DNA of 58,370 nt from MGBC163016 sp964462135 (GCA_964462135.1 CAYWWK010000011.1:1-58370); one strand, 5' to 3'. Counted from the first letter of the stretch, positions 17,335-27,427 are shown. Program-made: numbers and translations. The notes: a model not told the origin generated them from the sequence alone.

Positions 17335-17988
17335 ATGGCACATACATTCTCAATATCCGGACAGCATTACCTCTTCGATGTTCAGACATTCGCACAGGTG
17401 GTATTGGCTACCGGTGGAGACGAGTTCCATTACTCTCTGCTCGATCGCACCACTCAAGGCGTCATCGATGATGTGAAAAGCGGCCTGAGCGACCTCGGCG
17501 TCTTGGTGAAGACAACCGAGAACACAGACGAGCTGGAGGAGAGGCTTGCAAAGGAGGGACTCGTGTTCCACCTGCTCAGCGAGAGCGCTCCCCGCATAGC
17601 GCTCCCCGCAAGCCATCCCATGGTCAACGCTCAGGAATTGACCTTGGAAGCAATGGCTGATTACCCTTACCTCTACTTCTATCAGGGCGAGGATGCGCCC
17701 ACCTATCTGCATGAGGAGGCCCTTGCGTCAGTGAAGCGGTCAAAGACCATCGCCTGCACCGATCGTGCCAGCCTCTCTGAGCTGATCGTGGCACTGAACG
17801 GCTACACCGTTACCAGTGGCATTCTCGTGGGCATCTCTGACGGTTCCCTGCTGAAAACGGTCCCGCTGAAAACGGAGATACGTCTGCAGCTGGGCTATAT
17901 CACGAGACGCGACTTCCAACCCGACGGCCTTGAGGCACGCTTCGTGGAGAAACTGGCTCAAAACCTTGAGCGCTACGCCCGCTTCTGA
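17335..17988 (+). CDS. Stand-alone LysR-type substrate-binding domain, no HTH
   Basis: A 217-aa protein that matches only the effector-binding half of a LysR-type regulator. FSISGQHYLFDVQTF resembles the first strand of the domain, LDRTTQGVIDDVKSGLSDLGVL the next unit, and DRASLSELIVALNGYTVTSG a later one. The preceding gene ends 72 bases upstream, which leaves no room for the missing DNA-binding domain of about 60 aa, so this is not a simple frameshift. It may be a ligand-binding partner, a decoy or a reduced regulator. Its function is unknown. Confidence 0.7.
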   Translation: MAHTFSISGQHYLFDVQTFAQVVLATGGDEFHYSLLDRTTQGVIDDVKSGLSDLGVLVKTTENTDELEERLAKEGLVFHLLSESAPRIALPASHPMVNAQELTLEAMADYPYLYFYQGEDAPTYLHEEALASVKRSKTIACTDRASLSELIVALNGYTVTSGILVGISDGSLLKTVPLKTEIRLQLGYITRRDFQPDGLEARFVEKLAQNLERYARF

Positions 17989-17999
17989 TGCAAGGCGCT

Positions 18000-19520
18000 C
18001 TACCGTCTGTCGGCAATGAGCCTGTTCAATGCATTCAGATACGCTTTCGTCGAAGAGACGATGATATCGCCATCTGCACCGCGACCGGTGTAGATCTGAC
18101 CGTCGGCCGCCTTCACGCGAACGGTCACCTCACCGAGAGCATCGATGCCTCGCGTCACTGATTGCACCGAGTATTCCAAAAGATCGCTCTTGACATCAAT
18201 GACCTTGTTGACGGCTTTGTAGACAGCATCCACGGGACCTGTCCCCCATTCGCAGACCGTCGTCAGATCGCCTTCGGGACCTCGGATGGTGAGGGTGGCC
18301 GTTGGAGTCAGCGGGAAACCACAGCTGATCTGTACCCCCTGCAGGGCATAGAGGGCTTGCGTCTCGCGGTCACGCTCGTTGACCAAGCTCTCAAGATCCT
18401 CGTCATAGACTTCCTTCTTCTTGTCTGCCAAGTTGAGGAAGGCTTCATAGAGCTCATCGAGCTTTTCGGGTTCGAATTCATAGCCCAACTCCTCCAGGCG
18501 GTGCTTGAGGGCCGCATGGCCCGAGCGGGCCGTGAGGACGATTTGGCTCTCCCCTGCGCCAACCTCAGCCGGGTCAATGATCTCGTAGGTGTCGCGCTTC
18601 TTGAGAACACCGTCTTGGTGGATACCTGAGGAATGGGCGAAGGCATTGGCACCCACGATGGATTTGTTCGCTTGAACGCTCATGCCCGTGATGGATGACA
18701 CCAGGCGGGAGGCCTTCACAAAATCCCGAGTGTTGATATCGGTGTGGGCATCCAATTCCGCCCCGTGCATCTTGATGGCCATGACAACCTCTTCCATGGC
18801 CGTGTTGCCAGCGCGCTCGCCCAGTCCATTGATGGTGCATTCGATCTGTCGGGCCCCGTTGGCAACGCCTGCCATGGCAAGCGCCGTTGCCATGCCCAGA
18901 TCGTTGTGGCAGTGAACGGCGATGGTGACATCATTGATGCCCTTGACGTTGTCGACAAGGTACTTGATGCGACGACCGAACTCCTCCGGCAGCGAATACC
19001 CCGTGGTGTCCGGAATGTTCACCACGGTAGCGCCCGCATCCACAACCGCCTGGATGACGCGAACGAGGAAGTCGTAATCAGATCGGCCAGCATCCTCGGC
19101 GTAGAACTGGACATCATCCACATAATGCTTGGCCGTCTGGACACATTGCACGGCACGCTCTATGCATTCATCAGGAGAGATGCGCAACTTGTCTCGCATG
19201 TGGCTTTCGGAGACGCCGATGCCGGTATGAATGCGTGGCCGCTTCGCGAACTTGAGCGCATCGGCCGCACAGACGATATCCTTCTCTATGGCACGAGTGA
19301 GCGCGCAAACCACCGCATCGTAGCCGACGAGCTGCGATATCCTGCGAACGCTTTCGAAATCACCTGGGCTTGAAATGGGAAAGCCCGCCTCGATGACATC
19401 GACGTTCAAGCGCAGAAGCTCTCGGGCAATGACGAGCTTCTCTTCGGTGTTCATGGACGCCCCAGGAGATTGCTCCCCATCACGCAAGGTTGTATCAAAG
19501 ATATCGATTTTGCGCGTCAT
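18000..19520 (-). CDS. leuA: 2-isopropylmalate synthase
   Basis: First committed step of leucine synthesis: acetyl-CoA plus 2-oxoisovalerate to 2-isopropylmalate. The 506-aa protein has the catalytic DTTLRDGEQSPG at the N-terminus, the metal-binding HCHNDLGMA, NGLGERAGN, and the C-terminal regulatory domain after about residue 390. The ATG at 19520 has AAAGGA 6 to 7 bases upstream; an ATG at 19535 lacks this. It follows serA by about 60 bases on the same strand. Confidence 0.96.
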   Translation of the reverse strand: MTRKIDIFDTTLRDGEQSPGASMNTEEKLVIARELLRLNVDVIEAGFPISSPGDFESVRRISQLVGYDAVVCALTRAIEKDIVCAADALKFAKRPRIHTGIGVSESHMRDKLRISPDECIERAVQCVQTAKHYVDDVQFYAEDAGRSDYDFLVRVIQAVVDAGATVVNIPDTTGYSLPEEFGRRIKYLVDNVKGINDVTIAVHCHNDLGMATALAMAGVANGARQIECTINGLGERAGNTAMEEVVMAIKMHGAELDAHTDINTRDFVKASRLVSSITGMSVQANKSIVGANAFAHSSGIHQDGVLKKRDTYEIIDPAEVGAGESQIVLTARSGHAALKHRLEELGYEFEPEKLDELYEAFLNLADKKKEVYDEDLESLVNERDRETQALYALQGVQISCGFPLTPTATLTIRGPEGDLTTVCEWGTGPVDAVYKAVNKVIDVKSDLLEYSVQSVTRGIDALGEVTVRVKAADGQIYTGRGADGDIIVSSTKAYLNALNRLIADRR

Positions 19521-19581
19521 CAGACGTCCTTTCATCGCTTTCCGATCATCCGATGACAGTTATACGCCAAATGTGAGGGTT

Positions 19582-21156
19582 CTACATCGAAATTTTCCAA
19601 ATATTCTTGTATTCCATAGCGCCTTCGAGCTGCTCCATCACCTCAGGGGTGACCTCACCTTCAACATTGATGTAGACCAGCGCACACTTCTCCTCGGGCT
19701 TCGTGCCAATCTGCATGGTGGTGATGTTCACATCGGCTTTCCCGAGGATGGAGCCGATCAGACCAATCCGTCCGGGGGCGTCAACATATTCGAATATGAG
19801 CGACAGGGGCGCAGGAGTGATGTCTATCCGATAGCCATTGAACGAGATAATGCGCGCGAGATTGTCCAGGCCATACAGCGTGAACGAGACATCCACGCCA
19901 TCAGCCTTCACGCGAATGGCTGACTCATAGCCCTGAGCATCCTTGGTTGACTCGGTGTTGACTTCCATGCCGTGCCGAGATGCCATGGTCATGGCATCCT
20001 CAAGGGAAACGACTCCGATGCTCTTGTAATCGAGGATGCCGTCGATGACACCAGCGACGACAGGAGCCGGATCAGCCTCAGAGATGTTTCCCTCCAGCCA
20101 TATGCCAACGCGCTCTGGAATGCCGATGAGGCTTTGGATCATGCGACCAGCCATCTTCGCCGCAGGAATGTAGGGTCGCACACCGCCCATCACCTCAGGA
20201 GGAATGCCCGTTGAATTGATTGCCGTGGGAACGATGGAGCCCTCAAGGGCCGCCCACACATATTCGGCGATCTCAGTGCCCGCCCGGACCTGGGCTTCAT
20301 GGGTGACCGCACTGATATGGGGAGTGAGAATGGCGCTGTCGAATTCATGCAAGGGGCTTTCCGTGCACGGCTCCTCTTCGAAGACATCGATTCCCACCGA
20401 GCCGATCTTTCCGGCAGCAAGGAAATCAGCCAAGGAGTCGATATCGAAGATGCCCCCTCGCGCCGGATTCACGAGGATGACACCGTTCTTCATGGCAGCG
20501 AATTGCTCAGGGCCGAACATGTGAAGCGTGTCAGGGGTCAATGGCAGATGCACGGTGATGAAATCAGCAATAGGAAGCACCTCGTCAACGGAGTCAACGA
20601 GCGTGACGTCCAGCTGCGCTGCCCGGTCCGGAGAGCAATAGGGGTCATAGGCCACCACATCCATGCCAAAGGCACAGGCCCGTTCGGCTACGAGGCTCCC
20701 AATCCGACCAAGCCCGAAGATGGCCAGGGTTTTCCCGTAGAGCTCCTCTCCCATGAAACGATGGCGCGCCCATGAACCTGAATGCACCGATGCATTCGCC
20801 TGGCATACATTGCGTGCGCAGGCAAGCAGAAGCGCCATCGTGTGCTCAGCCGCTGAGATGATGTTGGAAGTGGGAGCATTGCAGACGATGATCCCACGCT
20901 CGTTGGCGGCATCCACATCGATGTTGTCCACCGTCACGCCAGCCCGCCCTATGACCTTGAGCTTCTTGGCCTTGTCCAGAAGCTGGGGAGTGATGCGGGT
21001 GGCCGACCGGATGATGAGGGCATCCGCATCCTCGATGGCCGCTTCAAGGGAAGCAGCATCGGCATCAAGCAGCTCCACCACCTCATAGCCTCTTGAGCGC
21101 AGGATATCCAAACCCTCTTCGGCAATCTCCTCTGTGACAAGAACCCGGGCCGTCAT
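19582..21156 (-). CDS. serA: D-3-phosphoglycerate dehydrogenase
   Basis: First step of serine synthesis. The 524-aa protein is the long form: the catalytic domain with RAGVTVDNIDVDAA, the NAD-binding GLGRIGSLVAERA, the His-bearing LTPHISAVTHEAQ, then an intervening domain and a C-terminal ACT domain (GRIGLIGSILGKADVNITT). Only 1 base separates it from serC, so the two are co-transcribed. Confidence 0.96.
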   Translation of the reverse strand: MTARVLVTEEIAEEGLDILRSRGYEVVELLDADAASLEAAIEDADALIIRSATRITPQLLDKAKKLKVIGRAGVTVDNIDVDAANERGIIVCNAPTSNIISAAEHTMALLLACARNVCQANASVHSGSWARHRFMGEELYGKTLAIFGLGRIGSLVAERACAFGMDVVAYDPYCSPDRAAQLDVTLVDSVDEVLPIADFITVHLPLTPDTLHMFGPEQFAAMKNGVILVNPARGGIFDIDSLADFLAAGKIGSVGIDVFEEEPCTESPLHEFDSAILTPHISAVTHEAQVRAGTEIAEYVWAALEGSIVPTAINSTGIPPEVMGGVRPYIPAAKMAGRMIQSLIGIPERVGIWLEGNISEADPAPVVAGVIDGILDYKSIGVVSLEDAMTMASRHGMEVNTESTKDAQGYESAIRVKADGVDVSFTLYGLDNLARIISFNGYRIDITPAPLSLIFEYVDAPGRIGLIGSILGKADVNITTMQIGTKPEEKCALVYINVEGEVTPEVMEQLEGAMEYKNIWKISM

Positions 21157-21157
21157 C

Positions 21158-22240
21158 TTAGGAGTTCTCCTTCTCGAATTGAGCCATGAAGCTGACGAGT
21201 GCCTCCACTCCCGCCTTGGGCATGGCGTTGTAGATGCTTGCCCTCATACCACCAACGCTTCGATGACCTTTGATGGATTCGATGTTGTGGTTCTTGCACT
21301 CTGCGATGAACTTCGCATCAAGCTCAGCATCCCCCGTGACGAAGGGGACGTTCATGAGAGAGCGGCAATCCTTGCGGGCGGTTCCCTTGAAGAGCTTCGA
21401 CTCATCCAGAAAATCGTAGAGGATCTTGGCCTTCTCTTCATTCATCTGCTTCATGACACCAAGGCCGCCAAGCCCCTTCAGCCACTTGAACACCAATCCA
21501 CAGATGTATATGCCCCAGCAGGGCGGTGTGTTGGAGAGGCTTTTCGCATCCACCTGCGTGAGATAGCGCATGATGGTTGGGGTGGTGGGAATGACATCCT
21601 CGCGGACCAAGTCCTCACGAACGATCACGATGACCACGCCGGCCGGGCCGACGTTCTTCTGAACGCCTCCGTAGATCAAGCCGTATCGGGATACGTCCAA
21701 GGGCTCAGAGAGGAACATGGATGACACATCGGATACAAGCGGTATGCTGCCCGTATCCGGCAGCTTCGCGTATCGCGTGCCATAGATGGTCTCGTTTTGG
21801 CAGATGTAGACGTAATCGGCGTTCTCGTCGAAGGAAAGGTCGTCAACATCCGGGACATAGGAGAAGTTCCCATCCTCTGAAGAGGCAACCACGTTCGCCG
21901 TTCCATAGAGCTTGGCTTCCTTGGCTGCTTTCTTGGACCATGAACCCGAGACGATGTAGTCCGCCACCTTGTTCTGCATGAGATTCATGGGGATGGCGGC
22001 GAATTGCTGGGTGGCGCCTCCCTGCAGGAACAGAACGTGGTAATTGTCTGGAATGGCCATCAACTCACGGATATCCGCTTCAGCGGTCTCAATGATCTCC
22101 GCAAAGGCCTTGGAACGGTGGCTCATCTCCATGACGGACATGCCGCATCCGTTGTAATCCAGCATACCCGCCTGGGCTTCGCGAAGGACTTCCTCTGGCA
22201 ATACGGCGGGACCCGCCGAAAAGTTATAGACACGTGCCAT
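21158..22240 (-). CDS. serC: Phosphoserine aminotransferase
   Basis: Pyridoxal-phosphate enzyme making phosphoserine from 3-phosphohydroxypyruvate. The 360-aa protein has NFSAGPAVLPEEVL at the N-terminus, LQGGATQQFAAIPMN, the PLP-binding lysine in YGGVQKNVGPAG, and GHRSVGGMRASIYNA near the end. An AAAAGGAG lies before the ATG. It is the first gene of serC-serA-leuA. A TACAAT on the minus strand about 50 to 60 bases upstream may be its -10 element. Confidence 0.96.
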   Translation of the reverse strand: MARVYNFSAGPAVLPEEVLREAQAGMLDYNGCGMSVMEMSHRSKAFAEIIETAEADIRELMAIPDNYHVLFLQGGATQQFAAIPMNLMQNKVADYIVSGSWSKKAAKEAKLYGTANVVASSEDGNFSYVPDVDDLSFDENADYVYICQNETIYGTRYAKLPDTGSIPLVSDVSSMFLSEPLDVSRYGLIYGGVQKNVGPAGVVIVIVREDLVREDVIPTTPTIMRYLTQVDAKSLSNTPPCWGIYICGLVFKWLKGLGGLGVMKQMNEEKAKILYDFLDESKLFKGTARKDCRSLMNVPFVTGDAELDAKFIAECKNHNIESIKGHRSVGGMRASIYNAMPKAGVEALVSFMAQFEKENS

Positions 22241-22334
22241 CTGCTTGCCGCTCCTTTTACGTGGGTTTCAAGACATTTGCTATTGTATCGTTTCATTGAC
22301 ACTTTCTGACGTTTCGAAGGGAAGCGAGCACCTG

Positions 22335-23660
22335 ATGTTAGCTGAAAGGTTCCTGACCCGCCTGCTGAAGCCCATGATCCGACGCTCTCTCATGTCCGAT
22401 CCCACCAACGAGACGCATCTTCCTGCCCCGAAGCCCGGCGAGAGGTACATGCTCTACCTGCATGTGCCCTTCTGCGAGAGACTCTGTCCGTATTGCAGCT
22501 TCAATCGCTATCCGTTCCGCGAGGAGATCGCTCGTCCGTACTTCGAGAATCTGCGCCGCGAGATGATGATGCTCAAAGACTTGGGCTATGACTTCGAGAG
22601 CCTGTACTTCGGTGGAGGCACTCCCACCGTGATGATCGATGAGCTATGCGAGACCATAGATCTGGCACGGAATGCCTTCAGCGTTGAGGAAGTTGGCGTG
22701 GAAACGAACCCAAACCATCTGATTCCCGCCTACCTGGAGAAGATGAACGGTCGCATACAGCGGCTTTCCGTGGGAGTGCAGAGCTTCGATGACGGGCTTC
22801 TGCGCCAGATGGATCGGTACGAGAAGTACGGCAGCGGGGACGAGATCCATGAACGCATCGGAGAGGCTGTTCCCTATTTCGATTCCCTCAACGTGGATAT
22901 GATCTTCAACTTCCCGTCCCAAACCGAAGACATCCTCTTCTCAGACCTGGAGCGCATCGCCACCTGCGGTGCCCGTCAGACCACGTTCTCTCCCTTGTAC
23001 GTATCCAATGCCACCATGAACAAGATGACCTCTACCTTGGGTGCCATGGACTATGGGCGCGAATGGGATTTCTATCGCATTCTGGATGGCGTGCTGGCCG
23101 GTGGCGATCATCCGCTTTTCGGACGTGAGACCGTCTGGACCTTCAATCGTCTGGATGATGATGGCAAGGTTGATGACGCAGTACGCATCAATGAGTACCA
23201 GACCTCTTACAACGAATACCCCGCCATCGGGAGCGGTTCGATCACGCATCTTGCCGGTGCGCTCTACGTGAACGAGTTCAGCATTCCGAAATACAATGCC
23301 ATGATCGAGAGTGGCCGCATGTCCGTGAAGGAGAAGACGGTCATGAGCACGCGCGACCTCATGCGCTATCGGTTTCTCCTGGACCTTTACCGCTTGCGTC
23401 TGGACAAGGCCCGCTTCAAACGGGAATTCGGCGTGCCCGTGGAGGCAGGGTTGCCCATCGAGATGGCATTCCTCACGGCGAATGGTGCCTTCTCCGTGAA
23501 TGATGACGAACAGATCCTGTTGACCGAGCGAGGGCGATACCTGGTGCTGGTGATGTACCGGCAGTTCCTGAGCGGTATGAACAATCTGCGCGAGCAAGCC
23601 AGAAAGCGCCTGACGGGCTACGAGCGGGAACTCCATTTCGGGGACGGGAGCCAGTCATGA
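22335..23660 (+). CDS. HemN/HemW-like radical SAM protein
   Basis: A 441-aa radical SAM protein of the coproporphyrinogen III oxidase-like family. The cluster motif CERLCPYC (Cx3Cx2C) follows YLHVPF, and YFGGGTPT and RLSVGVQSFDD are as in HemN/HemW. There is no heme gene nearby, and members of this family include heme chaperones, heme-degrading and unknown enzymes, so I do not assign a reaction. The start at 22335 is the first ATG that gives a sensible N-terminus. Divergent from serC. Confidence 0.8.
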   Translation: MLAERFLTRLLKPMIRRSLMSDPTNETHLPAPKPGERYMLYLHVPFCERLCPYCSFNRYPFREEIARPYFENLRREMMMLKDLGYDFESLYFGGGTPTVMIDELCETIDLARNAFSVEEVGVETNPNHLIPAYLEKMNGRIQRLSVGVQSFDDGLLRQMDRYEKYGSGDEIHERIGEAVPYFDSLNVDMIFNFPSQTEDILFSDLERIATCGARQTTFSPLYVSNATMNKMTSTLGAMDYGREWDFYRILDGVLAGGDHPLFGRETVWTFNRLDDDGKVDDAVRINEYQTSYNEYPAIGSGSITHLAGALYVNEFSIPKYNAMIESGRMSVKEKTVMSTRDLMRYRFLLDLYRLRLDKARFKREFGVPVEAGLPIEMAFLTANGAFSVNDDEQILLTERGRYLVLVMYRQFLSGMNNLREQARKRLTGYERELHFGDGSQS

Positions 23661-23710
23661 CGGAGACTGCGACGAAGCCAAGGTTCTGGAAGCGCCACCA
23701 CGCCCGGTGA

Positions 23711-23738
23711 CCACCAAAGCTCCTCCAACCTTTGGTGG
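23711..23738. repeat. Perfect 9-bp hairpin without T-run
   Basis: Arms 23711-23719 (CCACCAAAG) and 23730-23738, with a 10-base loop. It lies about 50 bases downstream of the radical SAM gene and may mark the end of its transcript. Confidence 0.6.
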
Positions 23739-23839
23739 GGAACCCATCGATCTTTCGGGCTCCGGCAACGTCACGGACGATTGAGCGTGGCTACAGAAAA
23801 CCGGTTCTGTCACCAATACCCCAAATGTATGAATGAGAG

Positions 23840-23870
23840 ATTGCCTGTGGTGTATCAAACCACAGGCAAT
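23840..23870. repeat. Perfect 12-bp hairpin downstream of ilvC
   Basis: Arms 23840-23851 (ATTGCCTGTGGT) and 23859-23870, with a 7-base loop. It starts 15 bases after the ilvC stop. It is probably a transcript end or mRNA-stabilising stem for the ilv operon, but it lacks a T-run. Confidence 0.7.
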
Positions 23871-23884
23871 GGCATCTTCAAAGG

Positions 23885-24877
23885 TTATGAGATCCAGGAG
23901 AACATGCCGCGGATGCGCTCACCGGTCTTCTCGATCTCATGGTCATTGATAGCTTCGCGCTGTTCGATGAGCCACGTATGGCCATTCTTGCAGTCCTCCA
24001 CGAACTCCTTCGCGAATGAGCCATCCTGGATGCGGGCGAGGATGGTCTTCATGGCCTCCCGGGACTGCTCATTGATGACCTTGGGGCCTGCGTAGTATTC
24101 CCCATACTCAGCGGTGTTGGAGATGGAGTAGTTCATGAAGTGGATGCCGCTCTCATACATCAAATCCACGATCATCTTCATCTCGTGGTAGCACTCGAAG
24201 TAAGCGAGCTCCGGCGGGTAGCCTGCGTCCACGAGCGTCTCGAAGCCGGCCTTCACCAACTCCACCAAGCCACCGCAAAGCACCGCCTGCTCGCCGAAGA
24301 GGTCCTCTTCAGTCTCTTGGGCGAAGGTTGCCTTGATCACGCCGGCACGGGTGCCGCCCACACCCCACGCGTAGGACAGGGCGATATCCCAGGCATTCCC
24401 TGTTGCATCCTGCTGCACGCAGATGAGATCGGGCACGCCAGAGCCCTCCGTGTACTGACGACGCACGATGTGGCCCGGACCCTTCGGGGCACACATGATG
24501 ACATTGACATCCTCAGGAGGTGTGATGTAACCGTAATGGATATTGAAGCCGTGGGCGAAGGCGAGCGTATCTCCTGGCTTCAGATGCGGTGCGATGTATT
24601 CCTCATACACCTGCGGCTGCAACTCATCCGGCACCAGGATCATGATGAGGTCCGCCTCTTCAGCTGCGGTAGCCATATCCACCACCTTGAGGCCCGCCTC
24701 TTGGGCAGCCTCGATGGACTTGGATCCTTCACGCAGGCCAACTCGGACGTCGCATCCGGAATCCATGAGATTGAGTGCATGGGCATGTCCTTGGCTGCCG
24801 TAACCGATGACCGCGATCTTCTTGTCCTTGATGATCTGCGGATTCGCATCTTCTTCGTAATAGATTGTGACTGCCAT
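23885..24877 (-). CDS. ilvC: Ketol-acid reductoisomerase
   Basis: Second common step of valine, leucine and isoleucine synthesis. Class I enzyme, 330 aa, with GYGSQGHAHALNL, the NADP loop LREGSKS (Arg and two Ser, suggesting NADPH preference), CAPKGPGHIVR and the metal-binding GEQAVLCGGL and FECYHEMK regions. Last gene of ilvD-ilvB-ilvN-ilvC, about 90 bases after ilvN. Confidence 0.97.
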   Translation of the reverse strand: MAVTIYYEEDANPQIIKDKKIAVIGYGSQGHAHALNLMDSGCDVRVGLREGSKSIEAAQEAGLKVVDMATAAEEADLIMILVPDELQPQVYEEYIAPHLKPGDTLAFAHGFNIHYGYITPPEDVNVIMCAPKGPGHIVRRQYTEGSGVPDLICVQQDATGNAWDIALSYAWGVGGTRAGVIKATFAQETEEDLFGEQAVLCGGLVELVKAGFETLVDAGYPPELAYFECYHEMKMIVDLMYESGIHFMNYSISNTAEYGEYYAGPKVINEQSREAMKTILARIQDGSFAKEFVEDCKNGHTWLIEQREAINDHEIEKTGERIRGMFSWIS

Positions 24878-24965
24878 TGGTTCATTTCCTTTCTCGAGTG
24901 GATCGTATGAGGCTGTATCTGAACGGGTACGAACGGGTGAAGCCTGAACGCTCCCGTTATTTTCA

Positions 24966-25448
24966 TCAGTCCTTCGTATTGCGACTCATGGCTATCTTTC
25001 CCGTACGAACGATCTCCTTGATGCCATAGGCCCGGAAGAGGTCTTCCAGCCCCTTCAGTTTGGATGCGTCCCCCGTAGCCTCGATGGTGAGGGAATTCCT
25101 GCCCACATCAACGATCTTCGCACGAAAGATGTTGGCGATCTCGATGATCTCATTGCGCCTCTCTGGCGTGGCGCTCACTTTGAAAAGGACGAGCTCACGC
25201 TCGATAGCCCCATCATCAGTGAGGTCAGTGATCTTATGCACACTGATGAGTTTATGAAGCTGCTTGGATATCTGCTCGTAAGCCACATCATCGGCGTCGA
25301 CCACCGCTGTCACTCGTGACATGGTGGGATCCTCCACTGGCCCCACCGCCAGGGACTCGATATTGAATCCACGGCGTGAAACGAGTCCCGTCACCCGAGA
25401 CAGCACGCCTGGCTTGTTCTCTACGAGAACCGAGAGCACATGCTTCAT
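24966..25448 (-). CDS. ilvN: Acetolactate synthase small (regulatory) subunit
   Basis: A 160-aa ACT-domain subunit that confers feedback control on IlvB. The N-terminal ACT domain starts HVLSVLVENKPGVLSRV and continues FNIESLAVGP. The second half has the usual C-terminal regulatory domain. Its ATG overlaps the ilvB stop codon, so translation is coupled. Confidence 0.96.
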   Translation of the reverse strand: MKHVLSVLVENKPGVLSRVTGLVSRRGFNIESLAVGPVEDPTMSRVTAVVDADDVAYEQISKQLHKLISVHKITDLTDDGAIERELVLFKVSATPERRNEIIEIANIFRAKIVDVGRNSLTIEATGDASKLKGLEDLFRAYGIKEIVRTGKIAMSRNTKD

Positions 25449-27427
25449 CAGTTGCCTCCCCTCGCCGATTCGAACTCATCTGCACTCATGCGTTCCCCCT
25501 TGTCGGCCGGTTCCGCCTCCCACCTGCCTCCGAACTGCGCATCGATGGTCTCACAGGGAGAAGTCCTTGTCGTTTGCGCATTGGTCGGCATAGCCGTGCG
25601 CACCGCCCCTACGGCAACATCAATGGCGCCCATGACATCATCGAGGGCCGAACCTGGCGCCACCATGGGATAGACGTTCTGCTCGCGCGATATGGCAACA
25701 TCCAGAAGATAGGGGCCTGAGCTTTCGAGCATCTCCTGGAGCGCATCAGCAACCTCAGACGGCTTTGTGATGCGCTTACCCTTCCAGCCATAAGCATCGG
25801 CGAGCTTCACGAAATCAGGACAAGGCTCAAGCAGTGTTTCCGAATAGCGCTCATCGTAGAAGAGCTTCTGCCATTGATGGACCATGCCAAGACAACGATT
25901 GTCCATGATGAGCACCTTGACGGGCACCTCGTTGATGGATGCCGTTGCCATCTCCTGGGAATTCATCTGGAATGAACCGTCGCCTGCAACGCAGACGACC
26001 TGCTTTCCAGGGTTGGCTACAGCGGCTCCAATGGCGGCAGGGAATCCGAAACCCATGGTGCCCAAGCCGCCGCTTGACAGAAACGTACGCGGATGCTGGC
26101 GGTCAATGAACTGATGTGCCCACATCTGATGCTGCCCCACCTCGGTCACCACAATGGAGGCATCGGGATCAAGCTTCTCAGACAAAGCCTTCATCACCAG
26201 TTCAGGAACGATCTGGGACTCATCGTCTCCAACATTAGAATGGTAGATGGGATAACGATCCCTCCATGCGAATATCTCCTTAAGCCACCGATCGGTCTGG
26301 GGCTTCGCCCCATCCTTCTCAAGCTGCGAAATGAGTCCCGCAAGCACTCCCTTGAGGTCACCGACGATGGGCACCTGCGCTTCGCGGATCTTGCCAATCT
26401 CAGCTGGGTCGATGTCGATATGGATCACTTTCGCGTGAGGAGCGAATCTATCAAGCCTGCCTGTCACCCGATCAGAGAAGCGTGCACCTGCTGCGATGAT
26501 GAGATCCGATTCCGTCATGGCGAGGTTTGAATACTTGGCCCCATGCATACCCACAGGTCCGAGGTTCAACGGATCGGACACCGAATAGGCTCCTTTGCCC
26601 ATCAGCGTGGTGACCACCGGAATCCGCATCATATTCGCCAAGGCGACCACCTCATCGGATGCCTCTGAGATGATGCACCCTCCCCCCACATAGAGCACTG
26701 GCCGCTTGGATTCCTCTATCAATCGACACGCCGCCCGGATCTGCTTGGCATTGCCGCGGTAGGTTGGCTTGTAGGAGGGAATGTTTACCTCGTCAGGGTA
26801 CTCGAAGACCATCTCCGACCCTGCCAGGTCCGAGGGGATGTCGATGAGCACGGGCCCCGGACGTCCTGTCTGGGCTATATGGAACGCCTCTCGGAAGGTG
26901 GTGGTCAGCTCATCGGTGGATTGCAGGAGGAAGGAATGCTTCACCACCGGCATGGTGATGCCGACGATATCGGACTCTTGGAAGGAATCCGTCCCAATGA
27001 CCGCACGGGGCACCTGTCCGGTGATGATCACCATGGGCACGGAGTCCATGTATGCCGTGGCGATTCCCGTGACGGTATTGGTGGCCCCAGGACCGCTGGT
27101 CACGATTGCCACGCCTGGCCGTCCCGTGGAACGGGCATAGCCATCTGCCATGTGGATGGCCCCCTGCTCATGGCGGGCCAACACATGCGTGAGCTGGTCC
27201 GAATCATAGAGCGCGTCATAGAGCCTGATAGCCTGCCCCCCCGGATAACCGAAGATCGTATCCACGCCTTCTGCTTCCAAAGACGCGATGACCGCCTCAG
27301 CTCCCAGCATGCGCTTGCCCTGCTTGGATGTATGGGAACCTCCCCCTCGCGGCGCTCCCACGCTGGCTGCGGTTCGTTTCGGAGCCATCTTGTTCAGACC
27401 GTTCGCATTCGTCGTATCATCCTTCAT
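25448..27427 (-). CDS. ilvB: Acetolactate synthase large (catalytic) subunit
   Basis: Thiamine-diphosphate enzyme making acetolactate and acetohydroxybutyrate. The core begins at RMLGAEAVIASLE; GYPGGQAIRLYDAL, the catalytic Glu in RHEQGAIHMADGYAR, and the ThDP motif GDGSFQMNSQEMATA are present. At 659 aa it is longer than usual (about 560 to 600): there is a basic N-terminal extension of about 40 aa and a C-terminal tail of about 60 aa. The 4-base overlap with ilvD supports the ATG at 27427; an internal ATG at 27388 is possible. Confidence 0.95.
   Translation of the reverse strand: MKDDTTNANGLNKMAPKRTAASVGAPRGGGSHTSKQGKRMLGAEAVIASLEAEGVDTIFGYPGGQAIRLYDALYDSDQLTHVLARHEQGAIHMADGYARSTGRPGVAIVTSGPGATNTVTGIATAYMDSVPMVIITGQVPRAVIGTDSFQESDIVGITMPVVKHSFLLQSTDELTTTFREAFHIAQTGRPGPVLIDIPSDLAGSEMVFEYPDEVNIPSYKPTYRGNAKQIRAACRLIEESKRPVLYVGGGCIISEASDEVVALANMMRIPVVTTLMGKGAYSVSDPLNLGPVGMHGAKYSNLAMTESDLIIAAGARFSDRVTGRLDRFAPHAKVIHIDIDPAEIGKIREAQVPIVGDLKGVLAGLISQLEKDGAKPQTDRWLKEIFAWRDRYPIYHSNVGDDESQIVPELVMKALSEKLDPDASIVVTEVGQHQMWAHQFIDRQHPRTFLSSGGLGTMGFGFPAAIGAAVANPGKQVVCVAGDGSFQMNSQEMATASINEVPVKVLIMDNRCLGMVHQWQKLFYDERYSETLLEPCPDFVKLADAYGWKGKRITKPSEVADALQEMLESSGPYLLDVAISREQNVYPMVAPGSALDDVMGAIDVAVGAVRTAMPTNAQTTRTSPCETIDAQFGGRWEAEPADKGERMSADEFESARGGN

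Larger units (their letters stand above)
23661..23884. other. Convergent intergenic region with two strong hairpins
   Basis: About 220 bases between the radical SAM gene and ilvC, which converge. No gene is seen. Two perfect hairpins lie here, listed separately. Neither has a T-run on either side. Confidence 0.6.
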
